Assembly: GCF_004138125.1 (NCBI RefSeq)
Contig: NZ_RXHS01000001.1
Location: forward strand, 248,001-312,000
Reading direction: 5' to 3'
Source: Seramator thermalis
GTDB lineage: Bacteria > Bacteroidota > Bacteroidia > Bacteroidales > Dysgonomonadaceae
Length of the DNA: 64,000 bases
Below, one piece after another: positions 52,100-61,839 of this stretch. The notes beneath the pieces are model-generated. The model did no database searches and was not told the DNA's origin. It saw nothing but the letters and a program-made list of their open reading frames with translations. Every line of letters begins with the position of its first letter. Position 1 is the stretch's first letter. The translations under genes were made by a program, and so were the position numbers.

Positions 52100-54022
52100 T
52101 TATTTCCAAAGTGGATTTTGCGTTAAATTCGGATTTTTATCCATTTCATCTTGCGGTACGGGAAACCAGTACATTTGTTTTTCGAAAACACGTTTTTGAT
52201 AGGGTTTGCGAACAAAAAATGCTTTGGGATCATTATCATCATCGCTTAAATTCTCTCCCAAGTAATTCATCCCATAAAAATCTCCATCTAATGTTTCCTT
52301 GCCCATTTTCCATCGGCGAATATCATTCCACCGTATTGATCCTTCGCAGTTCAATTCAACACGACGTTCTCTGTGTATCGCTTCACGCATGGCATCCTGT
52401 CCTTGTGGAAGAGGAATCTGATTTACCCCGTTACCATAAGTCGGAATACCGGCTCTTTCACGAATCAAATTCAAATATTTCACAATATCCGGATTCCCGG
52501 GATCCGATTCATTAAGGGCCTCGGCATAATTCAAATAAGCTTCGCCCAAACGATAAAGAATGCCGGGTCTATAAGGAAAAATGTTCGTTCTACAGTTATG
52601 ATCCGGGTGCACCATCTTTCTTAACAAATATCCGTTTTGAGGTGCGTCATGTGTTGGTCCCCCATCCCATTCTCCAATGAGAAAACGGGTTGTACGTCCC
52701 TCTTGACGATACCACGCCCGGTTATATAACACAGAAATATAAAATCGTGGTTCACGATGACAATACATATTGTAAGTACCTGCTAACGTTACTTGCCCTT
52801 CTTTCCCGGGTTGATCGCCTTGACATTCTATCCATTTTGTTTTTCTGACTTCCGGTTCTGTTGAAAATCCTTTTTCTTTATATCCTGAAACCGAATTTAT
52901 AATGGGTTTTGATTTATCGCCATCTTGATAACCTAAAATGGGAGGTAATCCGTTTTCCATAAAAAATGCATCAACCAACGATTGGGTTATTCCATAGCCA
53001 CCATTACCCGCACATCCTCTCGGGGTAGCATGTCTGTCAAGACTTGTATAATCACATCCGGGTCTAGCGAATAAAATCTCAGGATTAACGTCTCCTTTTT
53101 TGAACATCATGTTTTGATAGGATAAAAAAGGATCTATTGTTCCATCACCATTATACTCATAATACAATTTATGACCTGCTGCATGAGCGGCATCTATAAG
53201 TTCTTTGCACGCCTGAGCCGCCCGTTTCCATTTGTTGGGATCGTAAGTAGAATTAAATAATTCCTCACCTTTCCAATTCACATGACCTTTATAATCAGGA
53301 TTGCCGTTAACTAAGGGACTAGCAGCAAACAGTAACATTCTTGCTCTTACGGCTAAACACATAATTGAAGTTGCACGACCATATTTCTTTTTATCCGTAT
53401 AAGAAGCAGGCAGTACTTTCGATAAGTTTACTAATTCCTGATCAATCCAATTAACAATGGTATCGTAAGGAGTTTGGCCTAGCAGTAATTCTTCCTGCGA
53501 AACATCAGTAGGCAATATTTGATTAGGGTTAAAAGGAACCGGTCCATACTTCTCAAGCAACAGGGTATAATAATAAGCAATTAAAAAACGTGCTTCATTT
53601 TTCATGTTTTCTACCTCAGCTTCGGTAACCAATTGTTTTGCATTCGGCCTTACATTATCAATAAAAATCAAAGCACTTCGAATTCTTTTAGGTAAATCTA
53701 CCCACCTGTTATCTCCATCATAGGAAGCCGGATTCCAATTTCCAATTTGTTTTGCTACTACATCCCATCCAAATTTTTGCCAACCGGTTGATGGTGCCAA
53801 ATCATCCCCCAAAGGTCCAACACCATGATGTGACATATCTCGCCAGTATGGATCAGGTATGGCATTATAAACACCAGCCAACCAATCTTCTGTTCGCGTT
53901 TTATCGCCAAAAACCATCTCTAGTGTTAACATATCGTCCGGTTTTTTATCCAAAAAGTCGGAGCAAGCTGAAAACAACAAAACAACTATAAAAAACAGGA
54001 TATTCTTTAAATATTTCATCAT
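52100..54022 (-). CDS. SusD/RagB family nutrient-binding outer-membrane lipoprotein
   Basis: Surface lipoprotein that captures glycans and caps the SusC channel. The lipobox SAC-S puts the lipidated Cys at residue 20 (LLFSACSDFLDKKPDD). The family motifs are seen: KPDDMLTLEMVFGDK, TR repeats in the N-terminal half, and the C-terminal LNYAEALNES, NLIRERAGIPTYG, AIHRERRVELNCEGSIRWNDIRRWKMG. The length of 640 residues is in the long range of SusD homologues. It starts 20 bases after the susC stop. The glycan is not predictable from sequence. Confidence 0.95.
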   Translation of the reverse strand: MMKYLKNILFFIVVLLFSACSDFLDKKPDDMLTLEMVFGDKTRTEDWLAGVYNAIPDPYWRDMSHHGVGPLGDDLAPSTGWQKFGWDVVAKQIGNWNPASYDGDNRWVDLPKRIRSALIFIDNVRPNAKQLVTEAEVENMKNEARFLIAYYYTLLLEKYGPVPFNPNQILPTDVSQEELLLGQTPYDTIVNWIDQELVNLSKVLPASYTDKKKYGRATSIMCLAVRARMLLFAASPLVNGNPDYKGHVNWKGEELFNSTYDPNKWKRAAQACKELIDAAHAAGHKLYYEYNGDGTIDPFLSYQNMMFKKGDVNPEILFARPGCDYTSLDRHATPRGCAGNGGYGITQSLVDAFFMENGLPPILGYQDGDKSKPIINSVSGYKEKGFSTEPEVRKTKWIECQGDQPGKEGQVTLAGTYNMYCHREPRFYISVLYNRAWYRQEGRTTRFLIGEWDGGPTHDAPQNGYLLRKMVHPDHNCRTNIFPYRPGILYRLGEAYLNYAEALNESDPGNPDIVKYLNLIRERAGIPTYGNGVNQIPLPQGQDAMREAIHRERRVELNCEGSIRWNDIRRWKMGKETLDGDFYGMNYLGENLSDDDNDPKAFFVRKPYQKRVFEKQMYWFPVPQDEMDKNPNLTQNPLWK

Positions 54023-54042
54023 TTTTCGATTTATATTATGTA

Positions 54043-57000
54043 TTAAAAATCTATTTCTAAACCTATGGAAGCCGATTTCATGATGGGATATCTTAAACCA
54101 TTAGAAAAACCAATTTCCGGGTCCCATAATTTGAATTTGGAAAATTGCAGTAAATTAGACCCCGCCAAAAAAATACGCGCGCTTTTAATATAATTAGGCA
54201 ATACAGTTTGTTTGGGAAAACTATAACCTATTTCAATATTTTTTAAACGCAACATGCTCATATCTTTTAACCACCACGTTGAGGATTGGGTATTATTGGC
54301 ATGATTATAACTCGATAAACGCGGCCAAAATGCATCTTGGGATGGATTATCCACAGTCCATCGATCCTTATAATTGTCATAAATATTTCCCATGGAAGCA
54401 TCTCCGCTTCCCGGAATAAAATTATTGCCTCCAATTACACGATACGTTTTTCCATTCCCTTGAAAAAAGAAACTGAAATCGATCTGTTTGTACAATATAC
54501 TTGCACCAAACCCATATACAATCTGCGGATCTACAGTGCCTCCAATAGGACATTCATCTAATGAATTGATTACTCCGTCATCATTGATGTCTTTATATTT
54601 GATATCACCCGGTCTTACCGGTGCGAATGTATGCTTAGGTATGCCCGGAGCTAATTCCAATTCACCGCTTTCATTTGTAACGAAATCGTCATCCGTAAAA
54701 AGGCCGTCATCAATCAATCCAAATATCTGACCTATCGGATGTCCTGTCCGAGACCGGTTGGTACCGATTACACCCAAAGGCTCGTCCTGCTCTGTAATCT
54801 CGTTTTTAGCATAAGTAAACGTACCTCTCATTACAAACTGAAAATCTCTTGTAACTTGTTTGTTTGCTGTTAATGAAACGTCTATCCCTCGATTATCTAC
54901 CTTTCCATAATTAGCAAACGGTGTTTGAATAAATCCGGCCGAAGCAGGAATAGTCCTTCGCTGCATGAATATATCATAACGATGATCCTTAAAAGCATCA
55001 AACTGTAACTCGATGCTATTCCATAAACCTAATTCTACACCCACATTTGCCTTTTTCACTTTTTCCCAGGTAAGATTCTGCACACCTACCTGTCCTTCCC
55101 AACGACCGGAACGCCCATAATCATTGTCTACACCCCAACTATATCCTCCGGTATCTCCAATCGTTGTCAAATAGGCAAAACGATAATCTCCCCTATTCTG
55201 GCCCAATTGATCATTTCCAACCAATCCATAGGAAGCTCTTAATTTTATTTTGGAAAAAGTATTTCTATAGGGTTCCATAAAAGCTTCTTCAGACAAAATC
55301 CATCCTACTGCCAATGAAGGGAAAAAACCGAATCGATGCCCTTTCGCAAAATTTTCCGAACCATTATATCCAAAATTAAATTCACCCACATATTTATTAT
55401 CGAAGGTATAAGATGCCCTCGCAGCTATTCCTTGATTTCTATAAGGTAAGGCACTCCCATCCTCAAAACTTCGTTGATTATATAAAAACATTAGTCCGAT
55501 AGCGTGTTTTTCATCGAAAATTTGATCATAATTCAAAGAACCTTCCAGGTAAGTGCTTTTATTCCCCCATTCGGCAGAGGTACTATGACCTAAAAATGAT
55601 TGTCCATACCGATAGATGACAAGATCTAAAGAGCCATCGTCTTTTCTTCCCACTGCAGGATTATAATAATCCGGAGATTTACTCCGTTGAACACCATTTC
55701 CGGAATAACGATCGAAAGAGAATAAAATTCGGGCTTTTAAACCCGGCAACAAGAATTTGAGATCTTGTTCCATGGAAGCAGAAGATTCGATTTGATTATG
55801 ACTGAAAGTTTCGTATCCCAATTGAGTAGCCAATGCCCATGGATTAGCTCTTTCAGGAACAACAGGAATTTCACCCGAAGAATAAATTGGCGGATGAACA
55901 AATGGAGGGGTATCAAAAGCCAAACCGAATAAATCATCTACGCTCTGAGGAGATCTGACTCTTTCTTGCAGATACCCTCCAATATTCACACGGAATAAAG
56001 TGGTAGGTGTAATATTTACATCGACATTTGAGCGGACATTGTACCGATTTAACCTTGATGAAGAGTCCCACTCTTGCCTTTTATCTCGAGCAATAATCCC
56101 TTTTTCTCCGTAGTAAGACGTAACTAACGAATAACGCAGTACATCGCTTCCTCCAGAAACAGTCAAATTTGCCCTTGTGTTATATCCAAAGTCATCTGTA
56201 ATAGCATCAATCCAATTCACATTCGGATACAAATCCGGATCCTCACCGGTACGATATTTTTCTATAACTTCTTCAGGATACCGAATAGGTTTTCCTTCAT
56301 CAATTGCAATTTCATTTAAAAGTGACAAATATTCGGTCGAGCCGATAAAAGTGGGCAATTTCCCTAATGCAGTAGCCGCTTGCTCCACTCTCACATTTAT
56401 AGCTGGTTTTCCAATTTGACCCCTTTTCGTCGTAATGATAATTACCCCATTAGCACCTCTAACACCATATACAGCACTTGCTGCCGCATCTTTTAAAATC
56501 GAAAACGACTCAATCTCGGCAGGATCGATATTATTTAATGAACGCTCTATACCATCTACCAATATCAAAGGGTTATTGTTCCCTGCAAAAGAAGAAATTC
56601 CCCGAATCCAAAATTGAGAATTATCGTAACCCGGTTCACCTGATCTTTGTACACCAATAATTCCGGCCAGTTGTCCTGCCAGATTGTTACTGATAGAACG
56701 AGTTGTCCCTATTTGCAATTCTTCCGGTTTAATTGTCGTAATTGAACCTACAACAGAAACCTTTTTTTGCGTCCCATGGCCAACTACTACTACTTCTTGC
56801 AATTCACTTACATCCTCTTCTAATTGGATATCCAAAATATTTCCACCGCCCACAGGTACTTCTTTTTCTTTAAAACCAATATAAGTAAATTTTAAAACCG
56901 GTTTAGGAGTAGTCACCGAAATACGATACGTTCCATTTACATCGGTAACGGTACCATTAGTGGTACCCACTTCAACAACGTTGACTCCTATCAACAACTC

Positions 57001-57423
57001 TCCTTTCGTATCGTAAACACGACCGGTTATCGTTCTTCTATTTTGCTGCTGTTGAACGCTATTTCCCTTTGCTGTTTTTTCGAGAAAAATATATTTTCCC
57101 GATATTCTGTAGGAAAGGGATGTGTTAGTGACCAATTGATCAAGGATCTCTTTAATATCTTGATTTTTTAAATCGACATTAAAACGAAGCGAATGATCGA
57201 CATCCTCATTTTGATAGAAAAAAGTGTAGTCCGACTGTTTTTCGATAATGGATATCACTTCTTTAAGGGTGGCATCATTTGCTTTAACGGTTATTTTTTC
57301 GCTTTGTGCATATCCTGCGGCAAAAGCATTACACATGCCTATCAGCAAAAAGGCGATAATACATTTCATAGTCAAAAATACGTCCCTTGATGGAAACTTA
57401 AGTAAGATTCGTAATTTATTCAT
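54043..57423 (-). CDS. SusC/RagA family TonB-linked outer-membrane protein
   Basis: TonB-dependent transporter that imports the ligand bound by SusD. From the ATG at 57423 there is a signal peptide, then a STN (secretin/TonB N-terminal) domain (about residues 45-110, VKANDATLKEVISIIEKQSDYTFFYQNEDV), a carboxypeptidase-regulatory-like domain (TITGRVYDTKGELLIGVNV), the plug with VDGIERSLNNIDPAEIESFSILKDAAASAVYG, and the beta barrel ending ASIGLEIDF. The STN domain signals to a FecR anti-sigma, and a FecR/ECF pair lies directly upstream. A TTG at 57456 is in frame but unlikely. Confidence 0.96.
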   Translation of the reverse strand: MNKLRILLKFPSRDVFLTMKCIIAFLLIGMCNAFAAGYAQSEKITVKANDATLKEVISIIEKQSDYTFFYQNEDVDHSLRFNVDLKNQDIKEILDQLVTNTSLSYRISGKYIFLEKTAKGNSVQQQQNRRTITGRVYDTKGELLIGVNVVEVGTTNGTVTDVNGTYRISVTTPKPVLKFTYIGFKEKEVPVGGGNILDIQLEEDVSELQEVVVVGHGTQKKVSVVGSITTIKPEELQIGTTRSISNNLAGQLAGIIGVQRSGEPGYDNSQFWIRGISSFAGNNNPLILVDGIERSLNNIDPAEIESFSILKDAAASAVYGVRGANGVIIITTKRGQIGKPAINVRVEQAATALGKLPTFIGSTEYLSLLNEIAIDEGKPIRYPEEVIEKYRTGEDPDLYPNVNWIDAITDDFGYNTRANLTVSGGSDVLRYSLVTSYYGEKGIIARDKRQEWDSSSRLNRYNVRSNVDVNITPTTLFRVNIGGYLQERVRSPQSVDDLFGLAFDTPPFVHPPIYSSGEIPVVPERANPWALATQLGYETFSHNQIESSASMEQDLKFLLPGLKARILFSFDRYSGNGVQRSKSPDYYNPAVGRKDDGSLDLVIYRYGQSFLGHSTSAEWGNKSTYLEGSLNYDQIFDEKHAIGLMFLYNQRSFEDGSALPYRNQGIAARASYTFDNKYVGEFNFGYNGSENFAKGHRFGFFPSLAVGWILSEEAFMEPYRNTFSKIKLRASYGLVGNDQLGQNRGDYRFAYLTTIGDTGGYSWGVDNDYGRSGRWEGQVGVQNLTWEKVKKANVGVELGLWNSIELQFDAFKDHRYDIFMQRRTIPASAGFIQTPFANYGKVDNRGIDVSLTANKQVTRDFQFVMRGTFTYAKNEITEQDEPLGVIGTNRSRTGHPIGQIFGLIDDGLFTDDDFVTNESGELELAPGIPKHTFAPVRPGDIKYKDINDDGVINSLDECPIGGTVDPQIVYGFGASILYKQIDFSFFFQGNGKTYRVIGGNNFIPGSGDASMGNIYDNYKDRWTVDNPSQDAFWPRLSSYNHANNTQSSTWWLKDMSMLRLKNIEIGYSFPKQTVLPNYIKSARIFLAGSNLLQFSKFKLWDPEIGFSNGLRYPIMKSASIGLEIDF

Positions 57424-57455
57424 ATATTTGTGTGTTTTTGATTGAGTTATACACA

Positions 57456-57553
57456 ACCGTTCCGACAGTTTGCAGACGTGGAGGAACGGTCATTGATTCA
57501 TTTGATTAAAAACGCTCCTTGAATCGGGTAATCAGCCTTGCTATTCCCGATTC
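57456..57553 (-). promoter_or_regulatory. Two-hairpin leader between fecR and susC
   Basis: Two 8-bp perfect inverted repeats occupy the 196-base gap: ACCGTTCC/GGAACGGT (57456-57490) and GAATCGGG/CCCGATTC (57521-57553). On the reverse strand neither has an immediate T-run. They may be a structured leader or processing site, or remnants of an ECF-dependent promoter region; no TAnnTTTG element is present in the gap. Confidence 0.4.
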
Positions 57554-57619
57554 TTTTTTTCTTCTTATGTCTTTCCCATAGCAATTTGATTTTATAAAAT
57601 TCAACAATATTATTCTCGG

Positions 57620-58636
57620 TCACTTTCTTTGCAAAACGATCGTATCATTTCGAAAACGATACTCGAATTGTCCTTTAAAATTGATGATCTGTATAATTTC
57701 CTCTATAGTTTGTGATGAAGAAAATTTACCGGTGTATTTTTCTTTTCGACTTTTTTCGTCCGGAATAACAACGGTTACATCATACACCTTTTCCAAACGT
57801 CCCGTAATTTGTTCTAACGGTACGTCTTCAAAAGAATACGTTCCTGTTGTCCATGATAAGATATCATCGGGATTGACATCTCTGAGCGTTACATAGCTGG
57901 TATTCTTATCCAACAGCACTTGCTGCTTCGGCGTTAATACCATGCGGTTTTTTACGGTATGCGATGCATCAAAGGTTTTCAATTCTATCTTCCCTTTTAT
58001 CAATGTTGTAGCGGCAAAAGCATCGACAGAATAATCCATCACATTAAATTGCGTTCCCAACACAACGATTTGTTGTTTGTCGCTTTGCACCTCAAAAGAC
58101 CTTCCGTCGTTTTTCACATCAAATATGGCCTCCCCATCAAGGTAAACTTGGCGCTTTTTCCCTGTAAATCTTTTTGGATATTTCAGAAAAGAAGATACAT
58201 TCAATTGCACCGTGGAACCGTCAGGCAGTTGAACAAGTTGAACTTGATCAGAAGAGGTTGTCCGCACTTCAACCCATACGGAATTTTGTTTCATACGGCC
58301 ATAAAACAACGAAGCGCCGATAATCAATAACCCTGCAAAAATAGCGGCAACTGCTTGCCATCGATTCAATTTTACACGCTTATTTCTTGTAGTTGTGGAT
58401 TGAAAGATGTGTTGGGGATTATTCTCCAATTTATTCATGAGCCTGTTCCAACTTACTTTCGTTTCCTTGCTATCAGGCATCAAACCACCCTTTCGATGAT
58501 CATATATATCTTTTAACTGAAAAAACAAATCTTTGTTTTCGGATGAAGAATGAAACCATTCGGAAAAAAAAGCCATTTCTTCTTCCGAAACATCATTTTG
58601 TAACACATGGATAATAATTTGTTGTATATCTTTCAT
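57620..58636 (-). CDS. FecR family anti-sigma factor
   Basis: Inner-membrane regulator that holds the ECF sigma factor and receives the signal from the STN domain of the SusC-type transporter. The N-terminal cytoplasmic part (about residues 1-90) contains the sigma-binding helices; a single membrane segment spans 93-113 (WQAVAAIFAGLLIIGASLFYG); the periplasmic FecR domain (LPDGSTVQLNVSSFLKYPKRFTG, DGEAIFDVKNDGRSFEV) and the DUF4974-like C-terminal region (FEDVPLEQITGRLEKVYDV) follow. It lies 123 bases downstream of the sigma gene and 196 upstream of susC. Confidence 0.94.
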   Translation of the reverse strand: MKDIQQIIIHVLQNDVSEEEMAFFSEWFHSSSENKDLFFQLKDIYDHRKGGLMPDSKETKVSWNRLMNKLENNPQHIFQSTTTRNKRVKLNRWQAVAAIFAGLLIIGASLFYGRMKQNSVWVEVRTTSSDQVQLVQLPDGSTVQLNVSSFLKYPKRFTGKKRQVYLDGEAIFDVKNDGRSFEVQSDKQQIVVLGTQFNVMDYSVDAFAATTLIKGKIELKTFDASHTVKNRMVLTPKQQVLLDKNTSYVTLRDVNPDDILSWTTGTYSFEDVPLEQITGRLEKVYDVTVVIPDEKSRKEKYTGKFSSSQTIEEIIQIINFKGQFEYRFRNDTIVLQRK

Positions 58637-58759
58637 TTAACTCGAAATATCTACTCACTAATTTTAGTCGCTTCCTTTATCCGGATACTACCCGCTTTGA
58701 ATATATACGATTAAAAAAAAGAAATTACGTATTCTTTTTTCGAAGAAATTTACAAAATA

Positions 58760-59323
58760 TTACCAAAAAAGAGGAAATATTAAAACCAAAACCGGTATTA
58801 AATGGTCACGGATTATTTTTAAAGCCTTATAAACCTGTGTGTCTACCGTTCTTACAGAGATATTAAGTTGAGTAGCAATATCGGAATGCTTTTGTTCTTC
58901 TAAATAAGCTTTTACAAAGATCTCTTTGCATTTTGGAGGAAGCCGGTCAATAATAGTATAAACAGCATTTATGTTCTCTTCTTGATCAAGAAAAGTTTCG
59001 TAAGAATCGTTCCACTCCAATTCTTCCATTTTCAACTCATTAAACGCTTTGTCTACAAAACTTTCTTCCACCGCTTTATGTTTGAGAAAATCATAACAGG
59101 CATTCCGAACCATACGAAAAAGATACGGATTATCCTCTTCACGAAAATCAATCTCCGGTTTTTCGTGCCAAAGTTTCAAAAATATATCGTGGACAATATC
59201 TTCGGCAACAACATTATCTACAAATTTTCGAGCATAAAAAATCAATTTTGGAGCTTGTTGTAAATAGAGATTTTCAAATTGTTCAATAGTTATGATTTCC
59301 AATTTCTGATCCTTATCCCACAT
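58760..59323 (-). CDS. ECF-type RNA polymerase sigma-70 factor
   Basis: Alternative sigma factor of the Bacteroidota PUL-regulating class. Region 2 is visible in FVDNVVAEDIVHDIFLKLWH and the region 4 helix-turn-helix in LPPKCKEIFVKAYLEEQKHSDIATQLNISVRTVDTQVYKALKIIR. It ends with a hydrophobic tail (LVLIFPLFW) of unclear purpose, seen also in relatives. With FecR and susC/susD downstream it forms the standard trans-envelope signalling unit, in which the ligand's arrival induces its own uptake system. Confidence 0.94.
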   Translation of the reverse strand: MWDKDQKLEIITIEQFENLYLQQAPKLIFYARKFVDNVVAEDIVHDIFLKLWHEKPEIDFREEDNPYLFRMVRNACYDFLKHKAVEESFVDKAFNELKMEELEWNDSYETFLDQEENINAVYTIIDRLPPKCKEIFVKAYLEEQKHSDIATQLNISVRTVDTQVYKALKIIRDHLIPVLVLIFPLFW

Positions 59324-59496
59324 TTTAGCACAATTAAAACCTCATTTTAGAGTTTTGTCTAAAAAGAATAAAGTTAGCCCTCAACTTATTTAAAGTTTAT
59401 CCACCTTGCTATATTTTGCACCTGATTTCTTAAGAATTTCTAAAGTAATTGAGGATAACAATATCATACAATGCAATAAATAGCCCTTTTAACTAT

Positions 59497-60648
59497 CTAA
59501 TACTTTCTTAGGAGAGTTAATAATTCGCGGTCAAGTCGATGTCCATACCAATCTTCATATTTCACATCTTTCCGGCCGGAATCGAGAATACCGAAATCGC
59601 CCCGAAAATTCCAAAGCGCATAACCTATTCCATGCTGAGTAAGGATATCGAGTACATCCTCAAACCAAGCTAAAAATACTTCATGAGGTGTTTCTTTCCA
59701 ACAACCACATTCACCACAATGTACGCCAACACCCTTATTCACGGCATCAATCCAAGGGGCATAAAACTCTTCAAGGATTTTTCTATTGAAATATTTTCCG
59801 TCAATTACGCCCGGCCATACCGGTTTGGGAGCCTCATCCGGATTTTTCCATACCCACGGAGCCCGATAATGTGAAATATAATGAGGATAGTATCCCCGAC
59901 AACTTTGTCCGATATCGAGGTCGAAAATCTCCGGGATAGGATCGTTTCCCACGTTATTCCCATCGGCAATAACCAGATGCTGAGGATTATGCTGACGTAT
60001 GGCATTCAAGGATTTTTGAGCCACTTCGCGATAAAGCTGACCGGGAACAGGACCTCTCTGTGAGTGTTGATCGTTCATATCTTCACGCAGACAAGGTTCA
60101 TTCACCAAATCAAAACTTATTTCTCGAGGCGAAAGATGCTTGAATCGTTTGGCCCACATGCTCCAGTGCTCATAGAAAGCTTCCTGCGCTTCCTTATCCT
60201 TCCACAGATTATACGGTTCATTAAATCCCGCATTTACACAAAAACCCGGCGCTCGGTGCAGGTTTAAGCTCACGTGCAATCCGTAACCATTTGCCTTTTC
60301 AACCAACGACTGAATATTGTCTATTTCCTTTTCGTCGAAATGAAGTACATCATCGGGCGTAATATCTCGAGACGGATCAAAAATAATGTATCGCGGATAA
60401 GCTATGGGAAGACGCACAAAATCGAAACCCCAGTCGGCCATCCATTTCAAATCTTCGTCGGTGGTTACCGAACCGGCTTCTCTGTAGGGAGAAAAGTAGT
60501 CGAGCAGATTAAAACCGCGCCAACGAGGCAACTTGTTTTTGGTTGAATAAAAAAGATTTTCGGCAGTTGCTGATCCTGTTACACCTACACCTGCAGCAAT
60601 CATACCCATGCCAAGGGTCCGAATAAAATTTCTTCGTTTCATCATCAT
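59497..60648 (-). CDS. Glycoside hydrolase family 5 protein with Tat-like signal
   Basis: Predicted endo-glycanase of the cellulase superfamily (GH5). The N-terminus has a twin-arginine-like signal (MKRRNFIRTLGMGMIAAGVGV). The (beta/alpha)8 barrel shows the acid/base Glu184 in DLVNEPCL and the nucleophile Glu313 in GVHCGECGCW; HRAPGF and GFDFVRLPI are typical of the family. It overlaps the ftsE stop by four bases (ATGA), so it is co-transcribed with ftsE rather than with the sigma factor gene 173 bases downstream. Substrate: beta-glucan or mannan is usual for GH5, but not decided here. Confidence 0.9.
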   Translation of the reverse strand: MMMKRRNFIRTLGMGMIAAGVGVTGSATAENLFYSTKNKLPRWRGFNLLDYFSPYREAGSVTTDEDLKWMADWGFDFVRLPIAYPRYIIFDPSRDITPDDVLHFDEKEIDNIQSLVEKANGYGLHVSLNLHRAPGFCVNAGFNEPYNLWKDKEAQEAFYEHWSMWAKRFKHLSPREISFDLVNEPCLREDMNDQHSQRGPVPGQLYREVAQKSLNAIRQHNPQHLVIADGNNVGNDPIPEIFDLDIGQSCRGYYPHYISHYRAPWVWKNPDEAPKPVWPGVIDGKYFNRKILEEFYAPWIDAVNKGVGVHCGECGCWKETPHEVFLAWFEDVLDILTQHGIGYALWNFRGDFGILDSGRKDVKYEDWYGHRLDRELLTLLRKY

Positions 60649-61337
60649 GATGTTTGTTGGGGTTCACTCATATCAATCAAATGCCTGTTTTCGCACCGCA
60701 TAATTTTTCCCGGAAATGTTTGCACAATCGAATAATTGTGGGTGGACATGATAACGGCGGTACCTTTTTCGGAAATCGACTGCAACAAGGCAACGATCTG
60801 GCTTCCCGTTTCGGGATCAAGATTCCCTGTTGGTTCGTCGGCCAAAATCAACGGAGGGGAATTGAGCAAGGCTCGGGCTATCACAATGCGTTGCTGTTCT
60901 CCACCCGACAGTTCGTGCGGCATTTTGTAGGTTTTGTTTTGCATGCCTACCTGCACCAACACTTCGTGAATGCGATCCTCGATCATCTTTTTGTTTTTCC
61001 AACCCGTGGCACGAAGCACAAACTCCAAATTCTTTTCTACCGATCGATCGATGAGCAATTGAAAATCCTGAAATACAATACCGATTTTTCGTCGCAAATA
61101 AGGGATTTGATTGCGTTTTATTTTTTGCAACTGATATTCAAAAACCTGCGCATCGCCCGACATGATAGGTATTTCGGCATAAATACTTTTCAGTAATGTA
61201 CTCTTTCCGGATCCTACTTTCCCGATGATATACAGAAAATCACCTCTCACTACTGAAAAATTCACATCGCGGAGAATAGTATTTTCTTCACGATTCAAAA
61301 CAACATCTGTATATTTTACCAGTAATTCTTCAGTCAT
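60645..61337 (-). CDS. ftsE: FtsE-like cell division ABC transporter ATPase
   Basis: ATPase of the FtsEX complex that regulates septal peptidoglycan hydrolases. The Walker A GKVGSGKST, signature LSGGEQQR, Walker B LILADEPTGNLD and the H-loop STHN are present. The length of 230 residues is typical. No ftsX gene is adjacent; in many Bacteroidota ftsX lies elsewhere. It begins two bases after the DUF4870 gene stop and overlaps the GH5 gene by four bases. A MacB/LolD-type ATPase would be the main alternative. Confidence 0.88.
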   Translation of the reverse strand: MTEELLVKYTDVVLNREENTILRDVNFSVVRGDFLYIIGKVGSGKSTLLKSIYAEIPIMSGDAQVFEYQLQKIKRNQIPYLRRKIGIVFQDFQLLIDRSVEKNLEFVLRATGWKNKKMIEDRIHEVLVQVGMQNKTYKMPHELSGGEQQRIVIARALLNSPPLILADEPTGNLDPETGSQIVALLQSISEKGTAVIMSTHNYSIVQTFPGKIMRCENRHLIDMSEPQQTS

Positions 61338-61339
61338 GT

Positions 61340-61813
61340 TTATTTAATAAATTCGATCGTCATCGGATATTTCCAACTTTCGCCGTTGTTGGCTTTGATG
61401 GAAGCAACGATGACGAAAACCACGTAAACTATTCCCAAAATCACTGCCAATGGAATCCCAATAATGGTAATGCACAAGATTACGGCATATATCGTATAAC
61501 TTATCATGAAATTTAGAATATTCCGTCCGTTAATATTTACCTTTTCGTTTACATCTTTGTTCGTAAGCCACAGAACGACAGGAATAATAAAACCAATCAA
61601 CGGTACCACCAATCCTGCCAACTGCGATAAATGCATAAGCATGAGATAGGTGTTTTCTTCCAAATCGAAAAGAGGTTTTTTGAACGCTCTTTCCCCATCA
61701 GCACTATTATATTGTTCATTAAGAATTTTCGCTTTTTCGCGCTGAAATTCTTCTTCGGTGATACTTCCCTTTTCGCGAAGTTCGTCTAAAATTTTAAGAT
61801 CTTCGTATTTCAT
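61340..61813 (-). CDS. DUF4870 membrane protein with N-terminal SHOCT-like domain
   Basis: The protein of 157 residues begins with a short oligomerisation helix (DLKILDELREKGSITEEEFQREKAKIL, residues 4-31, SHOCT-like) and then a DUF4870 domain with three hydrophobic segments (MLMHLSQLAGLVVPLIGFIIPVVLW, NFMISYTIYAVILCITIIGIPLAVILGIVYVVFVIVAS). Function unknown. It is first in the unit DUF4870-ftsE-GH5, with a TACCTTTG element at 61858-61865. Confidence 0.85.
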   Translation of the reverse strand: MKYEDLKILDELREKGSITEEEFQREKAKILNEQYNSADGERAFKKPLFDLEENTYLMLMHLSQLAGLVVPLIGFIIPVVLWLTNKDVNEKVNINGRNILNFMISYTIYAVILCITIIGIPLAVILGIVYVVFVIVASIKANNGESWKYPMTIEFIK

Positions 61814-61839
61814 TTGAGTAGTTTTTAGGCAGTTTATTG

